Positions 25,542 through 34,580 of a stretch of DNA of 64,000 nucleotides are shown here, in pieces. Under the pieces are notes generated by a model. The model was not told where the DNA came from. It made no database searches and saw only the letters and a list, made by a program, of their open reading frames with translations. Within the stretch, counting starts at the first letter, position 1, and each line of letters begins with the position of its first letter. This DNA is from an uncultured Clostridium sp. (GTDB taxonomy: Bacteria > Bacillota > Clostridia > TANB77 > CAG-508), in NCBI GenBank assembly GCA_900555835.1, contig USMK01000006.1, positions 1 to 64,000 of the forward strand. Direction: 5' to 3'. The translations under genes and the position numbers were made by a program.

Positions 25542-27323
25542 ATGACACGATATAGTGATGATTTGATAGAAGAAGTAAGAAGTAGAAACGATATAGTTGA
25601 GGTAATATCACAATACGTAGTGTTAAAAAGAAGTGGTCGAAATTTTTTTGGATTGTGTCCATTCCATAAAGAGAAATCACCTTCTTTTTCTGTTTCTCCG
25701 GACAAGCAAATATTCCATTGCTTTGGATGTGGAGCAGGAGGAAATGTTATTCATTTTGTAAGTAAAATTGAAAACACAAATTTTGTAGAAACCTTGCAAT
25801 TACTTGCAGATAGAGCAAAAATAACACTACCTAAACTAGATAGTTCAGAAGATAATAAAACATTAGAATTAAAAAGCAGATTATATAAAATAAATGAACT
25901 TACAGCATTGTTTTACCATCAAAATTTATATGGACCCAATGCTAAACCTGCTCAGGAGTATGTAAAAAAGAGAAAACTTGACAATAAAACACTAAAAAAA
26001 TTTTTGATAGGATATGCCTGCAATTATAACGAATTATATAAATATCTAAGTAGTCAAGGCTTTAAGGATGAAGAACTAATTGAGTCTAATCTTGTATGTA
26101 AAAATCAAAATGGGCAGATGGTGGATAGATTCAGAAAAAGACTGATGTTTCCAATACAAGACATAAAAAACAGAACAATAGCCTTTGGGGGAAGGGTTTT
26201 GGACGATTCTAAACCTAAATACATAAATTCACCAGAAGGTTTAGTGTATAGTAAAGGACGAAATTTATATGGACTAAATGTAGCAAAAAATAGCGAAAAA
26301 AAGGAAATAGTAATAGTAGAAGGCTATATGGACGCTGTTTCGCTACATCAAAGGGGAATAGATAATGCCGTAGCATCACTTGGAACTGCTCTAACAGAGG
26401 CACAAGGAAGGCTTCTTTCAAGATATGGTGAAAAAATTATAATTGGCTATGATGCAGATGGAGCAGGACAAACCGCAACCATAAGGGGAATGGAAATTTT
26501 AAGCAATATGGGATGTGACATAAGAATTCTGCAAATGGAAGGTGCAAAAGACCCAGACGAATATGTAGTTAAATATGGTAGTGGAAGATTTAGTATGTTA
26601 CTAGATCAAGCTATTTCACTTGTAGAATTTAAAATTAAAATATTAAAAAAGGATTTAAATATTGAAAATACAAATGACAAAATAAAATTTCTAACAGAAA
26701 CAGCAAAAATTTTGTCGAAAGTTAATAGTAAAATAGAACAAGAAGTATATATTGACAAAATATCAGAAGAATACGATATTTCAAGAGAGGCAATATATGC
26801 ACAAATACAAAAACTTGAATATGCAAATTCAAAAGGCTCTAAAACATTAGAAACTATAAGACCAATAAAACCAAAAGAAATAGAAGTTCAAGATACAGCT
26901 TCTATAAGAAGGGAAAAAATACTTATTTGGTTATTGATAAATAGCCCAGAGCAAACTTATAATGCTGTAAGCAATAAAATATTTGTAGAAGACATAAAAA
27001 ATGAACAAAATAGAAAAATCGTATCAAAATTGTATGAAGAATATAAATCTGGAAATAGTAATATCAATAGTATATTAGATAGTTTAGATCAAGAAGATGT
27101 AAGCTATATAACAGGAATTATGGCTGAAAATTTAGAAATTACGGACATAAACAAGGGTATATCTGACATATTATTAACATATGAAAAAGATAAGCTGATA
27201 ACAGAAAAAGAGCAAATTATAAAAAAAATTGATAGTCAGAGTTTAAGCCTAGAAGAAGGTAAAGTGCTAGAAAGTAGATTAAGTCAAATAATAATAGATT
27301 TAGCTAGATTAAAAAGAGGATAA
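25542..27323 (+). CDS. dnaG: DNA primase
   Basis: The protein has 593 residues and makes RNA primers for replication. The N-terminal CHC2 zinc finger reads CPFHKEKSPSFSV ... HCFGCGAGG (about residues 39-68). The RNA polymerase core and TOPRIM domain follow, with IVEGYMDAVSLHQ and GYDADGAGQ carrying the metal-binding acids. The C-terminal helicase-binding domain is present. It is followed by sigA with a 12-base gap, the classic macromolecular synthesis operon without rpsU. Confidence 0.96.
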   Translation: MTRYSDDLIEEVRSRNDIVEVISQYVVLKRSGRNFFGLCPFHKEKSPSFSVSPDKQIFHCFGCGAGGNVIHFVSKIENTNFVETLQLLADRAKITLPKLDSSEDNKTLELKSRLYKINELTALFYHQNLYGPNAKPAQEYVKKRKLDNKTLKKFLIGYACNYNELYKYLSSQGFKDEELIESNLVCKNQNGQMVDRFRKRLMFPIQDIKNRTIAFGGRVLDDSKPKYINSPEGLVYSKGRNLYGLNVAKNSEKKEIVIVEGYMDAVSLHQRGIDNAVASLGTALTEAQGRLLSRYGEKIIIGYDADGAGQTATIRGMEILSNMGCDIRILQMEGAKDPDEYVVKYGSGRFSMLLDQAISLVEFKIKILKKDLNIENTNDKIKFLTETAKILSKVNSKIEQEVYIDKISEEYDISREAIYAQIQKLEYANSKGSKTLETIRPIKPKEIEVQDTASIRREKILIWLLINSPEQTYNAVSNKIFVEDIKNEQNRKIVSKLYEEYKSGNSNINSILDSLDQEDVSYITGIMAENLEITDINKGISDILLTYEKDKLITEKEQIIKKIDSQSLSLEEGKVLESRLSQIIIDLARLKRG

Positions 27324-27335
27324 TGGAGGGGTATA

Positions 27336-28574
27336 ATGGAAAATAAAGAAAATGAAGAAGTAAAAGAAGTAGCAAAAGTTGAACCAGAAAAAACAAAATC
27401 TAAAAAAGAAGTTTCAAAAGCAAAAAAAGATGTAAAATTACAAAAAATAAAAGAAGAAATAGAAGAAGAAAAAGGTGCAGATGAAGGAAACACAGAAGGA
27501 TTAACAAAAAGTGGAGTAGAAGCAATATTAAATAAAGCAAAAGAAAAGGGACAAATAACATATGGAGAGCTTGCAAACGAATTAGTTGATGCAAATCCAG
27601 AGCAAATAGACAAAGTTTTTGATGCTTTTGAGGAATTAGGAGTAGATGTATTAAAAGACGATTTTATAGAACCAGAAATAGAAGATTTAGAAGAAGTTGA
27701 AGACATAAAATTAGATGACCCTAATATACTAAGCTACGAAGGACCAAATGCTGACGACCCTGTAAGAGTATATTTAAGAGAAATAGGAAAAATTCCATTA
27801 TTAACATATGAAGAAGAACTAGAATTATCAAAAAGAATTCTAGAAAATGACGAAGAAGCAAAACAAAAACTAGCTGAATCAAATTTAAGATTAGTTGTAA
27901 GTATTGCTAAAAAATATGTTGGAAGAGGAATGCTATTTCTAGATTTAATTCAAGAGGGAAACATGGGACTAATTAAAGCCGTAGAAAAATTTGATTACAC
28001 AAAAGGATTTAAGTTCAGTACTTATGCAACTTGGTGGATAAGACAAGCTATAACAAGAGCTATTGCAGATCAAGCTAGAACTATAAGAATACCGGTTCAT
28101 ATGGTAGAAACAATTAACAAACTAATTAGAACATCTAGACACTTATTACAACAATTAGGAAGAGAGCCAACGCCAGAAGAAATTGCAAAAGAACTAGAAA
28201 TGCCAGTAGAAAAGGTAATAGAAATTCAAAAAATAGCCCAAGACCCTGTATCACTTGAAACTCCAATAGGAGAAGAGGACGACAGCCATTTAGGAGACTT
28301 TATACCAGATGACGATTCACCAGCTCCACATGATTCAGCAGCATATACCTTACTAAAAGAGCAATTAGAAGAAGTAATGAATACATTAACACCAAGAGAA
28401 GCCAAAGTATTAAAACTAAGATTTGGACTAGAAGATGGAAAAGCAAGAACACTAGAAGAAGTTGGTAAAGAATTTATGGTAACCAGAGAAAGAATAAGAC
28501 AAATCGAAGCAAAAGCTCTAAGAAAGCTAAGACATCCAAGTAGAAGCAAGAGATTAAGAGACTATATGAACTAA
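27336..28574 (+). CDS. sigA: Primary sigma factor (SigA/RpoD)
   Basis: The protein has 412 residues, with TGGAGGGG before the ATG. A variable acidic/basic N-terminus is followed by region 1.1, region 1.2 (DPVRVYLREIGKIPLL), region 2 (NLRLVVSIAKKYVGRGM, FLDLIQEGNMGLIKAVEKFDY, FSTYATWWIRQAI), region 3 and region 4 (RTLEEVGKEFMVTRERIRQIE). It directs housekeeping transcription; the TTGACA/TATAAT promoters seen across the window fit it. Confidence 0.97.
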   Translation: MENKENEEVKEVAKVEPEKTKSKKEVSKAKKDVKLQKIKEEIEEEKGADEGNTEGLTKSGVEAILNKAKEKGQITYGELANELVDANPEQIDKVFDAFEELGVDVLKDDFIEPEIEDLEEVEDIKLDDPNILSYEGPNADDPVRVYLREIGKIPLLTYEEELELSKRILENDEEAKQKLAESNLRLVVSIAKKYVGRGMLFLDLIQEGNMGLIKAVEKFDYTKGFKFSTYATWWIRQAITRAIADQARTIRIPVHMVETINKLIRTSRHLLQQLGREPTPEEIAKELEMPVEKVIEIQKIAQDPVSLETPIGEEDDSHLGDFIPDDDSPAPHDSAAYTLLKEQLEEVMNTLTPREAKVLKLRFGLEDGKARTLEEVGKEFMVTRERIRQIEAKALRKLRHPSRSKRLRDYMN

Positions 28575-28708
28575 AAAACTTGCATTTTTTACAATATTAT
28601 GTTAAAATGGATATAGATTTGTTTTAAATTGAATAAAAATAATACGAAATGAATATATAAAATATTGTAAAAAAAGTGAGGTGAACTACTTAAAATAAGT
28701 AGAAAATT

Positions 28709-28972
28709 ATGGAAATGGTAGAAAAAAAAGAAGGAATTTTAAAAAGTGTATGGAATGCAATAAAAGCATTAGGAACAGATTACAACACAGAAGAAAAAGA
28801 AATTGCAAAACAAGTTGAAGAACTAGAAAAAGTTCAAAAACAAATACACGAAGAACAAAAAAAGTACGGAGCAAGTTTAAGAACATCAAAAATGCAACAA
28901 ACAAAAGTACAACAAAAAACCGTAACCAGGAACGAAAAAAACAAACAAATGGAAAGAGAAATAGGAGAGTAA
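28709..28972 (+). CDS. Small basic helical protein, 87 residues
   Basis: A helical charged protein with the start MEMVEKKEGILKSVWNAIKAL and a Gln/Lys-rich end. A strong ribosome site (GTGAGGTGA, 28676-28684) lies 24 bases from the ATG, but a small hairpin (CTACTT/AAGTAG) between them could bring the two close. The arrangement is unusual. Residues 35-55 could form a short coiled coil. Family unknown; a terminator follows near 28980-29012. Confidence 0.55.
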   Translation: MEMVEKKEGILKSVWNAIKALGTDYNTEEKEIAKQVEELEKVQKQIHEEQKKYGASLRTSKMQQTKVQQKTVTRNEKNKQMEREIGE

Positions 28973-29118
28973 AAAATAAAACTAGAAACATAAATAATGT
29001 TTCTAGCTTTTATTTTGGGGTAATTTTAATTCATGAACAAAACATTTTCCCTAGAAGACAATTATAATAACTTATTTTTTAATAGCGAGTAATAAATATG
29101 TGGGTATAATAAAAGAAT

Positions 29119-29367
29119 TTAGTTAAATAAATGATTAAAAAATTCAAATAGCTTTTTTTCATGAACCTTAAAGAATAATTTAGAATTTTGTCTGGAACAA
29201 AATATGTAACGAACATATCTACCAATATACGGAGAGTTTTGTAAATCATAAATTGCATCATAGATTTTATTAACTATTCTATTTGCATAGTTTGCTGATA
29301 TATTAAAAGAATAGTTAAATATATCTGTAATTGCCGACTTTACGTCATCTGATATTATTATTTGCAT
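29119..29367 (-). CDS. RelE/ParE-type toxin, possibly degraded
   Basis: The start at 29367 (MQIIISDDVKSAITDIF) overlaps the end of the antitoxin gene by 23 bases, a usual coupling. The middle has AIYDLQNSPYIGRY, the typical RelE/ParE block before the catalytic strand. After it the expected '...NYRIIFKV' pattern is only loosely kept (CSRQNSKLFFKVHEKK) and the C-terminus is short. It could therefore be a frameshifted or decayed mRNA-interferase/gyrase-type toxin. Confidence 0.6.
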   Translation of the reverse strand: MQIIISDDVKSAITDIFNYSFNISANYANRIVNKIYDAIYDLQNSPYIGRYVRYIFCSRQNSKLFFKVHEKKLFEFFNHLFN

Positions 29368-29545
29368 TTTTTGCTTCCAATTTATCAATATGTTGTCTTA
29401 ATTCTTCTAATGTGCAAACTTTACCATTTTTAATATTATCTTCACTTTCTTTAAGTTTGGCAAAGAAAAATAAATCATAAATAATATTATATAAAGTATT
29501 TTCAGACACATTAACTTGATTTAAAGTGTTTTTCATAAAATCCAT
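29345..29545 (-). CDS. Antitoxin of the RelE-type toxin
   Basis: The protein has 66 residues from an ATG at 29545 with AGGAGG 8 bases upstream. The C-terminal part KESEDNIKNGKVCTLEELRQHIDKLEAK is the toxin-binding pattern common to small RelB/StbD-like antitoxins in Firmicutes (E-x2-I-xx-G-x-V-x-T-x-EE). The N-terminal part would bind DNA. It is co-transcribed with the toxin and the gene upstream. Confidence 0.65.
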   Translation of the reverse strand: MDFMKNTLNQVNVSENTLYNIIYDLFFFAKLKESEDNIKNGKVCTLEELRQHIDKLEAKNANNNIR

Positions 29546-29561
29546 ATATAATAACCTCCTT

Positions 29562-29774
29562 TTAATTTGGATTTCTATTTTCAAGCATTTCCTTTATAGT
29601 CTCTTTGGTTAAATGCTTGTTTGTACCGGGAATGATAGTTGTTTCATCTTCTCCATATCGATCAATGTATTCAAACATAAGTTTAAATACCATTTCTGTT
29701 GGTTTTAAACCATCAAAAAAATCTTCTGGAACAGAGTTTACAATATCTATCATTCGTTGCTTTACATCAGCCAT
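29562..29774 (-). CDS. Small acidic hypothetical protein, first gene of the RelE-type operon
   Basis: The protein has 70 residues, with GGAAGT upstream. Sequence MADVKQRMIDIVNSVPEDFF then a helical region and IIPGTNKHLTKETIKEMLENR. All helical, soluble. It lies 17 bases before the antitoxin gene. Function unknown; it could be a third component. Confidence 0.55.
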   Translation of the reverse strand: MADVKQRMIDIVNSVPEDFFDGLKPTEMVFKLMFEYIDRYGEDETTIIPGTNKHLTKETIKEMLENRNPN

Positions 29775-29884
29775 ATTTGAACTTCCTTTCTAAAAACGCT
29801 CTAACAAAAGTATAGCATAAATTAGCTAAAAATACTATTATTTTTATAGTTTTCAATGTTTTTCAATGTTAATTCAATAAAAAT

Positions 29885-30112
29885 GTGTTCTTATACCAAT
29901 CAATGAGTGGGGATGCCTCAACAGGAACAGCCATATTTACAGCAAAAAACAGCAATATAACAACAACCAATGGAGATTTATTCTATATAACAAACACAAC
30001 TGCAACAATAAATTTAAGCAATAACACAATTATAAATACCGACACAACATACAGCAACATAGACTTAAACGGATATACTCTATATGTAAATGGAACTGCG
30101 ATAAATAAATAA
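29885..30112 (+). pseudogene. C-terminal fragment of a beta-helix surface protein
   Basis: A 75-codon open stretch (QSMSGDASTGTAIFTAKNSN, ATINLSNNTIINTD) with the Asn/Thr-rich rungs of a right-handed beta-helix. It has no ribosome site or plausible start, and similar proteins are many hundred residues long. It ends with a stop followed by a terminator at about 30122-30160. It is most likely the tail of a deleted gene. Confidence 0.6.
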
Positions 30113-30385
30113 TTTAATTGAAAAAGAAATCAGCGATAAAATTAGCTGGTTTCTTTTTTTATAAGCACTTGTTGGAAGTAATAAATTATGAAGATATAAA
30201 TGTAATTCAATCCTCAAAATAATAATTAAATTAAAATCACGAAATTTGCACTAATAAGATTTTAAAACACATACTTTTAATACACAAAACGATAAAAAAC
30301 GTTGACAATGAATAAAAAACGCGTTAAAATGTAATAGGAGAGTGTGAAAAAGAACCTTTTCGATACAAAAAACGTGGTGATGAAA

Positions 30386-31138
30386 ATGAGGAGATATGAG
30401 AGAATATTAACTTTAAAAGTTTTTAATGTTGAGGATGTATATAAACTAACTGGAAATATGAATACCGCTAAGAGTATGATAAGAAATTTATTGCTATTTG
30501 GATATATAAAAAGAGTAAAACATAATTTATACGTTGTATGCAATATAGAGTTTAAGAATACTATTCCGGACCAGTATATGATTGCTTCAAAAATAAAGAA
30601 TGATGCTTATATTTCATATCATTCTGCCTTAGAATATTATGGAGTAAAAAATCAAGTGTTTTATGAAGTGTATGTTTCCACTGAAAAAAGATTTACAAAT
30701 TTTGAATTTGAAGGAATTTCATATAAATATATAAATAGTAAGTACAATTTTGGAATAGTACAAGACGATAAAGTTAGAATAACGGATAAAGAAAGAACTT
30801 TCATAGATTGCATAGATAAGACAGAATTAGCAGGAGGAAACGAGGAATTGATAATGTGTCTAGAATTGTTTGGAAAACTAGATGGAAATAAAATATTGGA
30901 ATATTTAGCAAAATACAATTCTAATAAATTATATAATAAAGTAGGATTTTTTCTAGAATTATATAAAGAAAATTATGGAGTAGAACAAAGTGTAATAGAA
31001 GAATGTAGGAAAGATTCTGAAAATAAAAAGTTATACTTTAATGAAGAAACAAAAAGAATGAAAAGTAAATATATTAAAGAATGGAATTTAGTAGTGCCCA
31101 AAATATTTACAAATAAGGGAGAGGGGTTATATTGGTAA
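30386..31138 (+). CDS. abiEi: AbiEi-type antitoxin regulator
   Basis: About 250 residues. The promoter TTGACA (30302-30307)/TAAAAT (30325-30330) implies transcription from about 30337, so the upstream GTG at 30344 is too close; ATG at 30386 after GGTGA fits better. An N-terminal winged helix (YERILTLKVFNVEDVYKLTG, IRNLLLFGYIKRVKHNLYVV) is followed by the AbiEi domain with ISYHSALEYYGVKNQVFYEVYVS and VRITDKERTFIDCIDK. AbiEi autorepresses and neutralises AbiEii in type IV toxin-antitoxin phage-abortive systems. Confidence 0.8.
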   Translation: MRRYERILTLKVFNVEDVYKLTGNMNTAKSMIRNLLLFGYIKRVKHNLYVVCNIEFKNTIPDQYMIASKIKNDAYISYHSALEYYGVKNQVFYEVYVSTEKRFTNFEFEGISYKYINSKYNFGIVQDDKVRITDKERTFIDCIDKTELAGGNEELIMCLELFGKLDGNKILEYLAKYNSNKLYNKVGFFLELYKENYGVEQSVIEECRKDSENKKLYFNEETKRMKSKYIKEWNLVVPKIFTNKGEGLYW

Positions 31139-32091
31139 AAAAATATAGAGAATATATAGAAGACATTTCAAAAGAAACCGGATTTATACAATCAACACTT
31201 GAAAAAATAGAAAGATTAATGAGAATTTTAGAATGGCTAAATAATGACGAAAAATTAAATAAATTATTAGCCCTAAAAGGTGGAACTGCAATAAATACTG
31301 CAATATTTAATTTCCCTAGATTATCAGTTGACATTGATTTGGATTTTACTAAAAATGTATCAAAAAATGAAATGATAAAAGAAAGAGAAAATATACATAA
31401 TTTATTAGTTCAATATTTAAATGCTAATAATTATAAAATAAATGTGGAAAAATCTAAAAATGTGTATGCCTTGGATTCAATTGTGGCAGAGTATGTTGAT
31501 ATAAAAGGAAACACTGATAATATAAAAATTGAAATAAACTATATGAATAGAGTACATATTTTAGAAACGAAAAAGCTAAAAGTTAGCACAGATGTATTTA
31601 AGGACAAGGATATAATAATTCATTGCTTAAATCCAATAGAAATATATGCTGCAAAAATATGTGCTTTACTAGATAGAACAACAGCCAGAGATTTGTTTGA
31701 TGTATATACATTAAGTCATTATGATTTATTTGATAAAGAAGAAAAAATGATATTAAGACAATGCTTTCTGCTAGAATATATTGCTATTTGTGGCTATAAA
31801 ATTGAAAATATGAAAATTGATAATATTGAAAAATTAAGAAAACAAGATATTAAAACAAAACTGCTACCAACATTAAAAGATAGAAATCCAAAGAAAAGTA
31901 ATGTAGAACATATGAAACAAGCGGTGAGAGAATACTTAAAAGATATTTTAATCGTAGATAGTAACACAACACTTTTTTATGATAAATTTCAAAAAGAAAT
32001 TTATCAGCCAGAATTATTATTTGAAGATAAAGAAATTATAGAAAGAATAAAAGAGCATCCAATGATAATGTGGAAATTAAATAGCAAATAA
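31132..32091 (+). CDS. abiEii: AbiEii-type nucleotidyltransferase toxin
   Basis: The protein has 319 residues with a TTG start overlapping abiEi by 7 bases after GAGGGG. The nucleotidyltransferase signature is LALKGGTAINTAIFNF then SVDIDLDFT, giving the G-G and D-x-D motifs near residues 46-72; a later acidic strand is IKIEINYM, and a C-terminal block is AAKICALLDRTTARDLFDVY. Related enzymes add nucleotides to tRNA 3' ends. With abiEi it forms a complete type IV system. Confidence 0.85.
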   Translation: MVKKYREYIEDISKETGFIQSTLEKIERLMRILEWLNNDEKLNKLLALKGGTAINTAIFNFPRLSVDIDLDFTKNVSKNEMIKERENIHNLLVQYLNANNYKINVEKSKNVYALDSIVAEYVDIKGNTDNIKIEINYMNRVHILETKKLKVSTDVFKDKDIIIHCLNPIEIYAAKICALLDRTTARDLFDVYTLSHYDLFDKEEKMILRQCFLLEYIAICGYKIENMKIDNIEKLRKQDIKTKLLPTLKDRNPKKSNVEHMKQAVREYLKDILIVDSNTTLFYDKFQKEIYQPELLFEDKEIIERIKEHPMIMWKLNSK

Positions 32092-32106
32092 AAAAACAAA
32101 AAACAC

Positions 32107-32321
32107 TTGCTTTTAGTTAACCATATGTGGTAAAATAATTTCAAGAAAAACCACGAAACAAAGGAGAAAGAGTCGAAATGAACAAAAAAATCGCTGAAAG
32201 CCTTGGCGCTGTACACACACACACACACACTGTTTTACTAAATAAAAAAATAAATGAAATAAATATATCAAGCAAGACATATTGCAGTTTAGGATAATAC
32301 CTAGACCGAATATGTCTTGCT
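32107..32321 (+). promoter_or_regulatory. CA-repeat leader/attenuator element, copy 2 (open phase)
   Basis: TTGCTT (32107-32112) and TAAAAT (32131-32136, 18-base spacer), AAGGAG, a mini-ORF with an (AC)9 tract, then an 11-bp hairpin AGCAAGACATA/TATGTCTTGCT (32271-32281 and 32311-32321) with an inner TAGG/CCTA stem and a weak T-tract. It is nearly identical to copy 3 for the first 120 bases. It precedes DGR target 1. Confidence 0.75.
32178..32297 (+). CDS. Leader mini-ORF copy 2 (39 residues, open phase)
   Basis: ATG at 32178 after AAGGAG. It begins MNKKIAESLGAVHTHTHTV and continues LLNKKINEINISSKTYCSLG. The frame crosses the AC tract, enters the left arm of the hairpin and stops inside its loop, so a translating ribosome would melt the hairpin. 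In the other two copies the tract length closes this frame. Confidence 0.65.
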   Translation: MNKKIAESLGAVHTHTHTVLLNKKINEINISSKTYCSLG

Positions 32322-32338
32322 TTGTTGCCCGCATACAT

Positions 32339-32385
32339 AGGGGACGTTTCCTAATGAGTCATTTTGACTCACTTGGGACACATCT
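32339..32385 (+). repeat. REP-like element, copy B
   Basis: GGGGACGTTTCCTAATGAGTC, split as GGGGACGTTTCC and the core GAGTCATTTTGACTC, then TTGGGACACAT. It forms an inverted pair with copy C 170 bases downstream, a REPIN-like arrangement. Confidence 0.75.
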
Positions 32386-32555
32386 ATGAAGGATAATGCA
32401 GCAATGGTTGGGGTGTGTTAAGATACAGGTAAAAAAGTTTAGTGGTTGTTTGCTTGAAAGTGCAATATAAAACTAAAATGTAAAATTTACATATTGCATT
32501 TTAGACTAGAAAGTTAGAAACTAGCTTTGTATAAAAATTTAAAATTAAACAAGAG

Positions 32556-32602
32556 GATGTGTCCCCAATGAGTCAAAATGACTCAAAAGGAAACGTCCCT
32601 TA
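32556..32602 (-). repeat. REP-like element, copy C (inverted)
   Basis: It is the reverse complement of copy B with few changes (GATGTGTCCCC, core GAGTCAAAATGACTC, GGAAACGTCCC). It overlaps the apparent upstream ATG (32578) of the target gene, which argues that this ATG is not the real start. Confidence 0.75.
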
Positions 32603-32622
32603 TGAAGAAGGAGGATGCTGAC

Positions 32623-34380
32623 GTGAGAGTTGGAAATTGTAGGGGGATTACGCTGGTGGCTTTGATTATTACTATTATTGTGTTGCTGATTTTGGCTGGC
32701 GTGGCTGTGAATAGCTTGCTTGGGAGTAATGGCATTATAAAAAACGCTGAAACTGTTGCTAAAATGTATAATAATGCGACTGATGATGAGCAAAAAAGGC
32801 TTGATGAAATTAAAAATTATTTGAGTGATTATGGTGCAGAGGATGGATTTGATATTGATGGTTTAGTAAATAAGCCTGTTATAACAGATGGAATGATACC
32901 AGTATATTATGATGGCGGAGTATGGAAAAAGGCTGATAGCACTAATAAAGATGAAAGCAAAAAGTGGTATAATTATACAAAAAAACAATGGGCAAATATT
33001 GCAACAGTTGAAAGTAAAAATTTAAGCAAATACCAAAATGCAGAACCAGGAACAGAAATTGCTCAAAGTGAGATTACAACAATGTTCGTGTGGATACCAA
33101 GATATAGCTATCAAATTGATTCTGCTGGTAAAAAAATAAATGTAAGTTTCTTGCAAGGAACAAGTAACAGAGAAGCAGATGGAAAGACTACTACAAAAAT
33201 AGTACATCCAGTATTTACAAATGGAAGTAAAAATAATTATGCAGAAGGCGGATGGGACAGAGAATTACCAGGAATATGGATAGCTAAATTTGAGGCAAGT
33301 GGAGTGGAAAATGGAAACTATGTAGGAAACAGAAGTGAAACAAGTAGTAGCCAAACAACTGCTCCAACAGCAAATACGATAGTAACTGTATTGCCAAGTG
33401 TAACAAGTTGGAGAGATATATCAATAGGAGAAAGCCAATATAGAAGTAGAAAAATGAGTACAGATACAACCAATTATGGTTGGACAAGTGGCGCAGTAGA
33501 TACTCACTTAATAAAAAATGATGAATGGGGAGCTGTAGCATATTTATGTTATAGCCCATATGGAAATGTTCCTATGACAAATAATTGCGGAATATGGAAA
33601 GACGGTATAGGATATTATAATATGTATACAGGAACAGGACCATATTCAAAAACAAATGAAAGTACAGTGTATGCATATGATGCAAATAACGCATATAATA
33701 CAGAAATAGGAGTAAAAGCAAGTACAACGGGAAATGTATATGGAATATATGATATGGCTGGTGGAGCTTGGGAAAGAGTTGCTGGATACTTAGATAATGG
33801 AAATTATTATTTAGGAGCATATGGAAAAAGCACAACAGATTCAAGTATAAGATATTTCTCAGAAACAGCATCAACAGCTAATACTGCTACATTATTAGAT
33901 AACCAAAAATATTGGTGCAAATACGAAGTTGGTGAAGAAGAGAAAAACAATGCAATAACAGTAGGAAGTACAACATTAACACAATGGGCATTATGGGATA
34001 ATTCAAAAAACACAACAGAATATAATGCGGCAAGATTAAGAATGACAGCAGAAACATATAACAAGATGGCATCATGCAGAGGGATTGGAGTAAATGAGGT
34101 TGCAAGTAGTTTCGGATATTATGGAGCATATGTTAATTCAAGTGGAAAAAATGACTGGAACTGGTTTACAGATGCACAACAACCTAATACAAAAACAGTA
34201 ACATATGGAAGAGCTTGGGACAGTGATCTAGTCCTAATCGGTCATTCGTGCGGACCTTTTGTCAAACGTGGTGGCGACGTGGTCAATGGCGCTGATGCTG
34301 GTGTGTTCTATTCGAATATCGCGTACGGCCATTCGAGCGACAGCAACGGTTTCCGTCCTGCGTTGGTGGTCGGCACTTGA
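32623..34380 (+). CDS. DGR target protein 1: pilin-like anchor plus FGE/lectin-type variable domain
   Basis: GTG at 32623 has AAGGAGG 8 bases upstream; ATGs at 32578 and 32602 lie in or next to a repeat. The N-terminus is a short leader ending RG, then ITLVALIITIIVLLILAGVAV, a type IV-pilin-like hydrophobic helix. The body has the FGE-sulfatase/C-type-lectin pattern used by DGR targets: WIPRYSYQ, GIWIAKFEASG, NDEWGAVAYLCYS, GNVYGIYDMAGGAWE. The last 45 residues are the variable region, closing with GFRPALVVGT. It is probably displayed on the cell surface for ligand binding. Variation is supplied by the template at 34581. Confidence 0.85.
   Translation: MRVGNCRGITLVALIITIIVLLILAGVAVNSLLGSNGIIKNAETVAKMYNNATDDEQKRLDEIKNYLSDYGAEDGFDIDGLVNKPVITDGMIPVYYDGGVWKKADSTNKDESKKWYNYTKKQWANIATVESKNLSKYQNAEPGTEIAQSEITTMFVWIPRYSYQIDSAGKKINVSFLQGTSNREADGKTTTKIVHPVFTNGSKNNYAEGGWDRELPGIWIAKFEASGVENGNYVGNRSETSSSQTTAPTANTIVTVLPSVTSWRDISIGESQYRSRKMSTDTTNYGWTSGAVDTHLIKNDEWGAVAYLCYSPYGNVPMTNNCGIWKDGIGYYNMYTGTGPYSKTNESTVYAYDANNAYNTEIGVKASTTGNVYGIYDMAGGAWERVAGYLDNGNYYLGAYGKSTTDSSIRYFSETASTANTATLLDNQKYWCKYEVGEEEKNNAITVGSTTLTQWALWDNSKNTTEYNAARLRMTAETYNKMASCRGIGVNEVASSFGYYGAYVNSSGKNDWNWFTDAQQPNTKTVTYGRAWDSDLVLIGHSCGPFVKRGGDVVNGADAGVFYSNIAYGHSSDSNGFRPALVVGT
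34245..34378 (+). repeat. Variable repeat VR1 of the DGR
   Basis: 134 bases align without gaps to the template at 34581-34714. There are 12 substitutions, each where the template has A (A to G eight times, A to T twice or more, A to C once by my count), changing codons such as AAC to GAC, GTC, TAC and AGC. The 3' 40 bases are identical and GC-rich, the position of the IMH. The match ends 2 bases before the end of the stop codon. Confidence 0.93.
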
Positions 34381-34580
34381 TACCCTGAGACCGGCCCCCT
34401 TTAATTCGGCACAAAGTTGAAAAATATAAAAGCACTAAAATACGGGTATAAAACATAAAATTGTGCCAAAAAACTATTCAATATATTTCCCTATTGTATT
34501 GGATAGTACGGACTAAAATTTGTGCTGAAATTTAGCTTGAAAAAGCTAAAAATTACCCTCAAAATAGGGTTTAAACTGAA
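34379..34580 (+). other. Spacer between VR1 and TR, structured, no gene
   Basis: No ORF. Just before the TR are two hairpins: TTTAGCTT/AAGCTAAA with a GAAA loop (about 34530-34549) and CCCT/AGGG. Short related motifs (AATTGTGCC, AATTTGTGCTG, AATTCGTGC) recur and resemble the 5' edge of the TR. Confidence 0.5.

Noticed and set aside
32178..32297. His/Thr-rich leader as a classical histidine-operon attenuator
   Set aside because: No his or thr biosynthesis genes follow in any of the three places. The His-Thr run is a by-product of the AC repeat, whose length differs by copy, which fits phase variation better.
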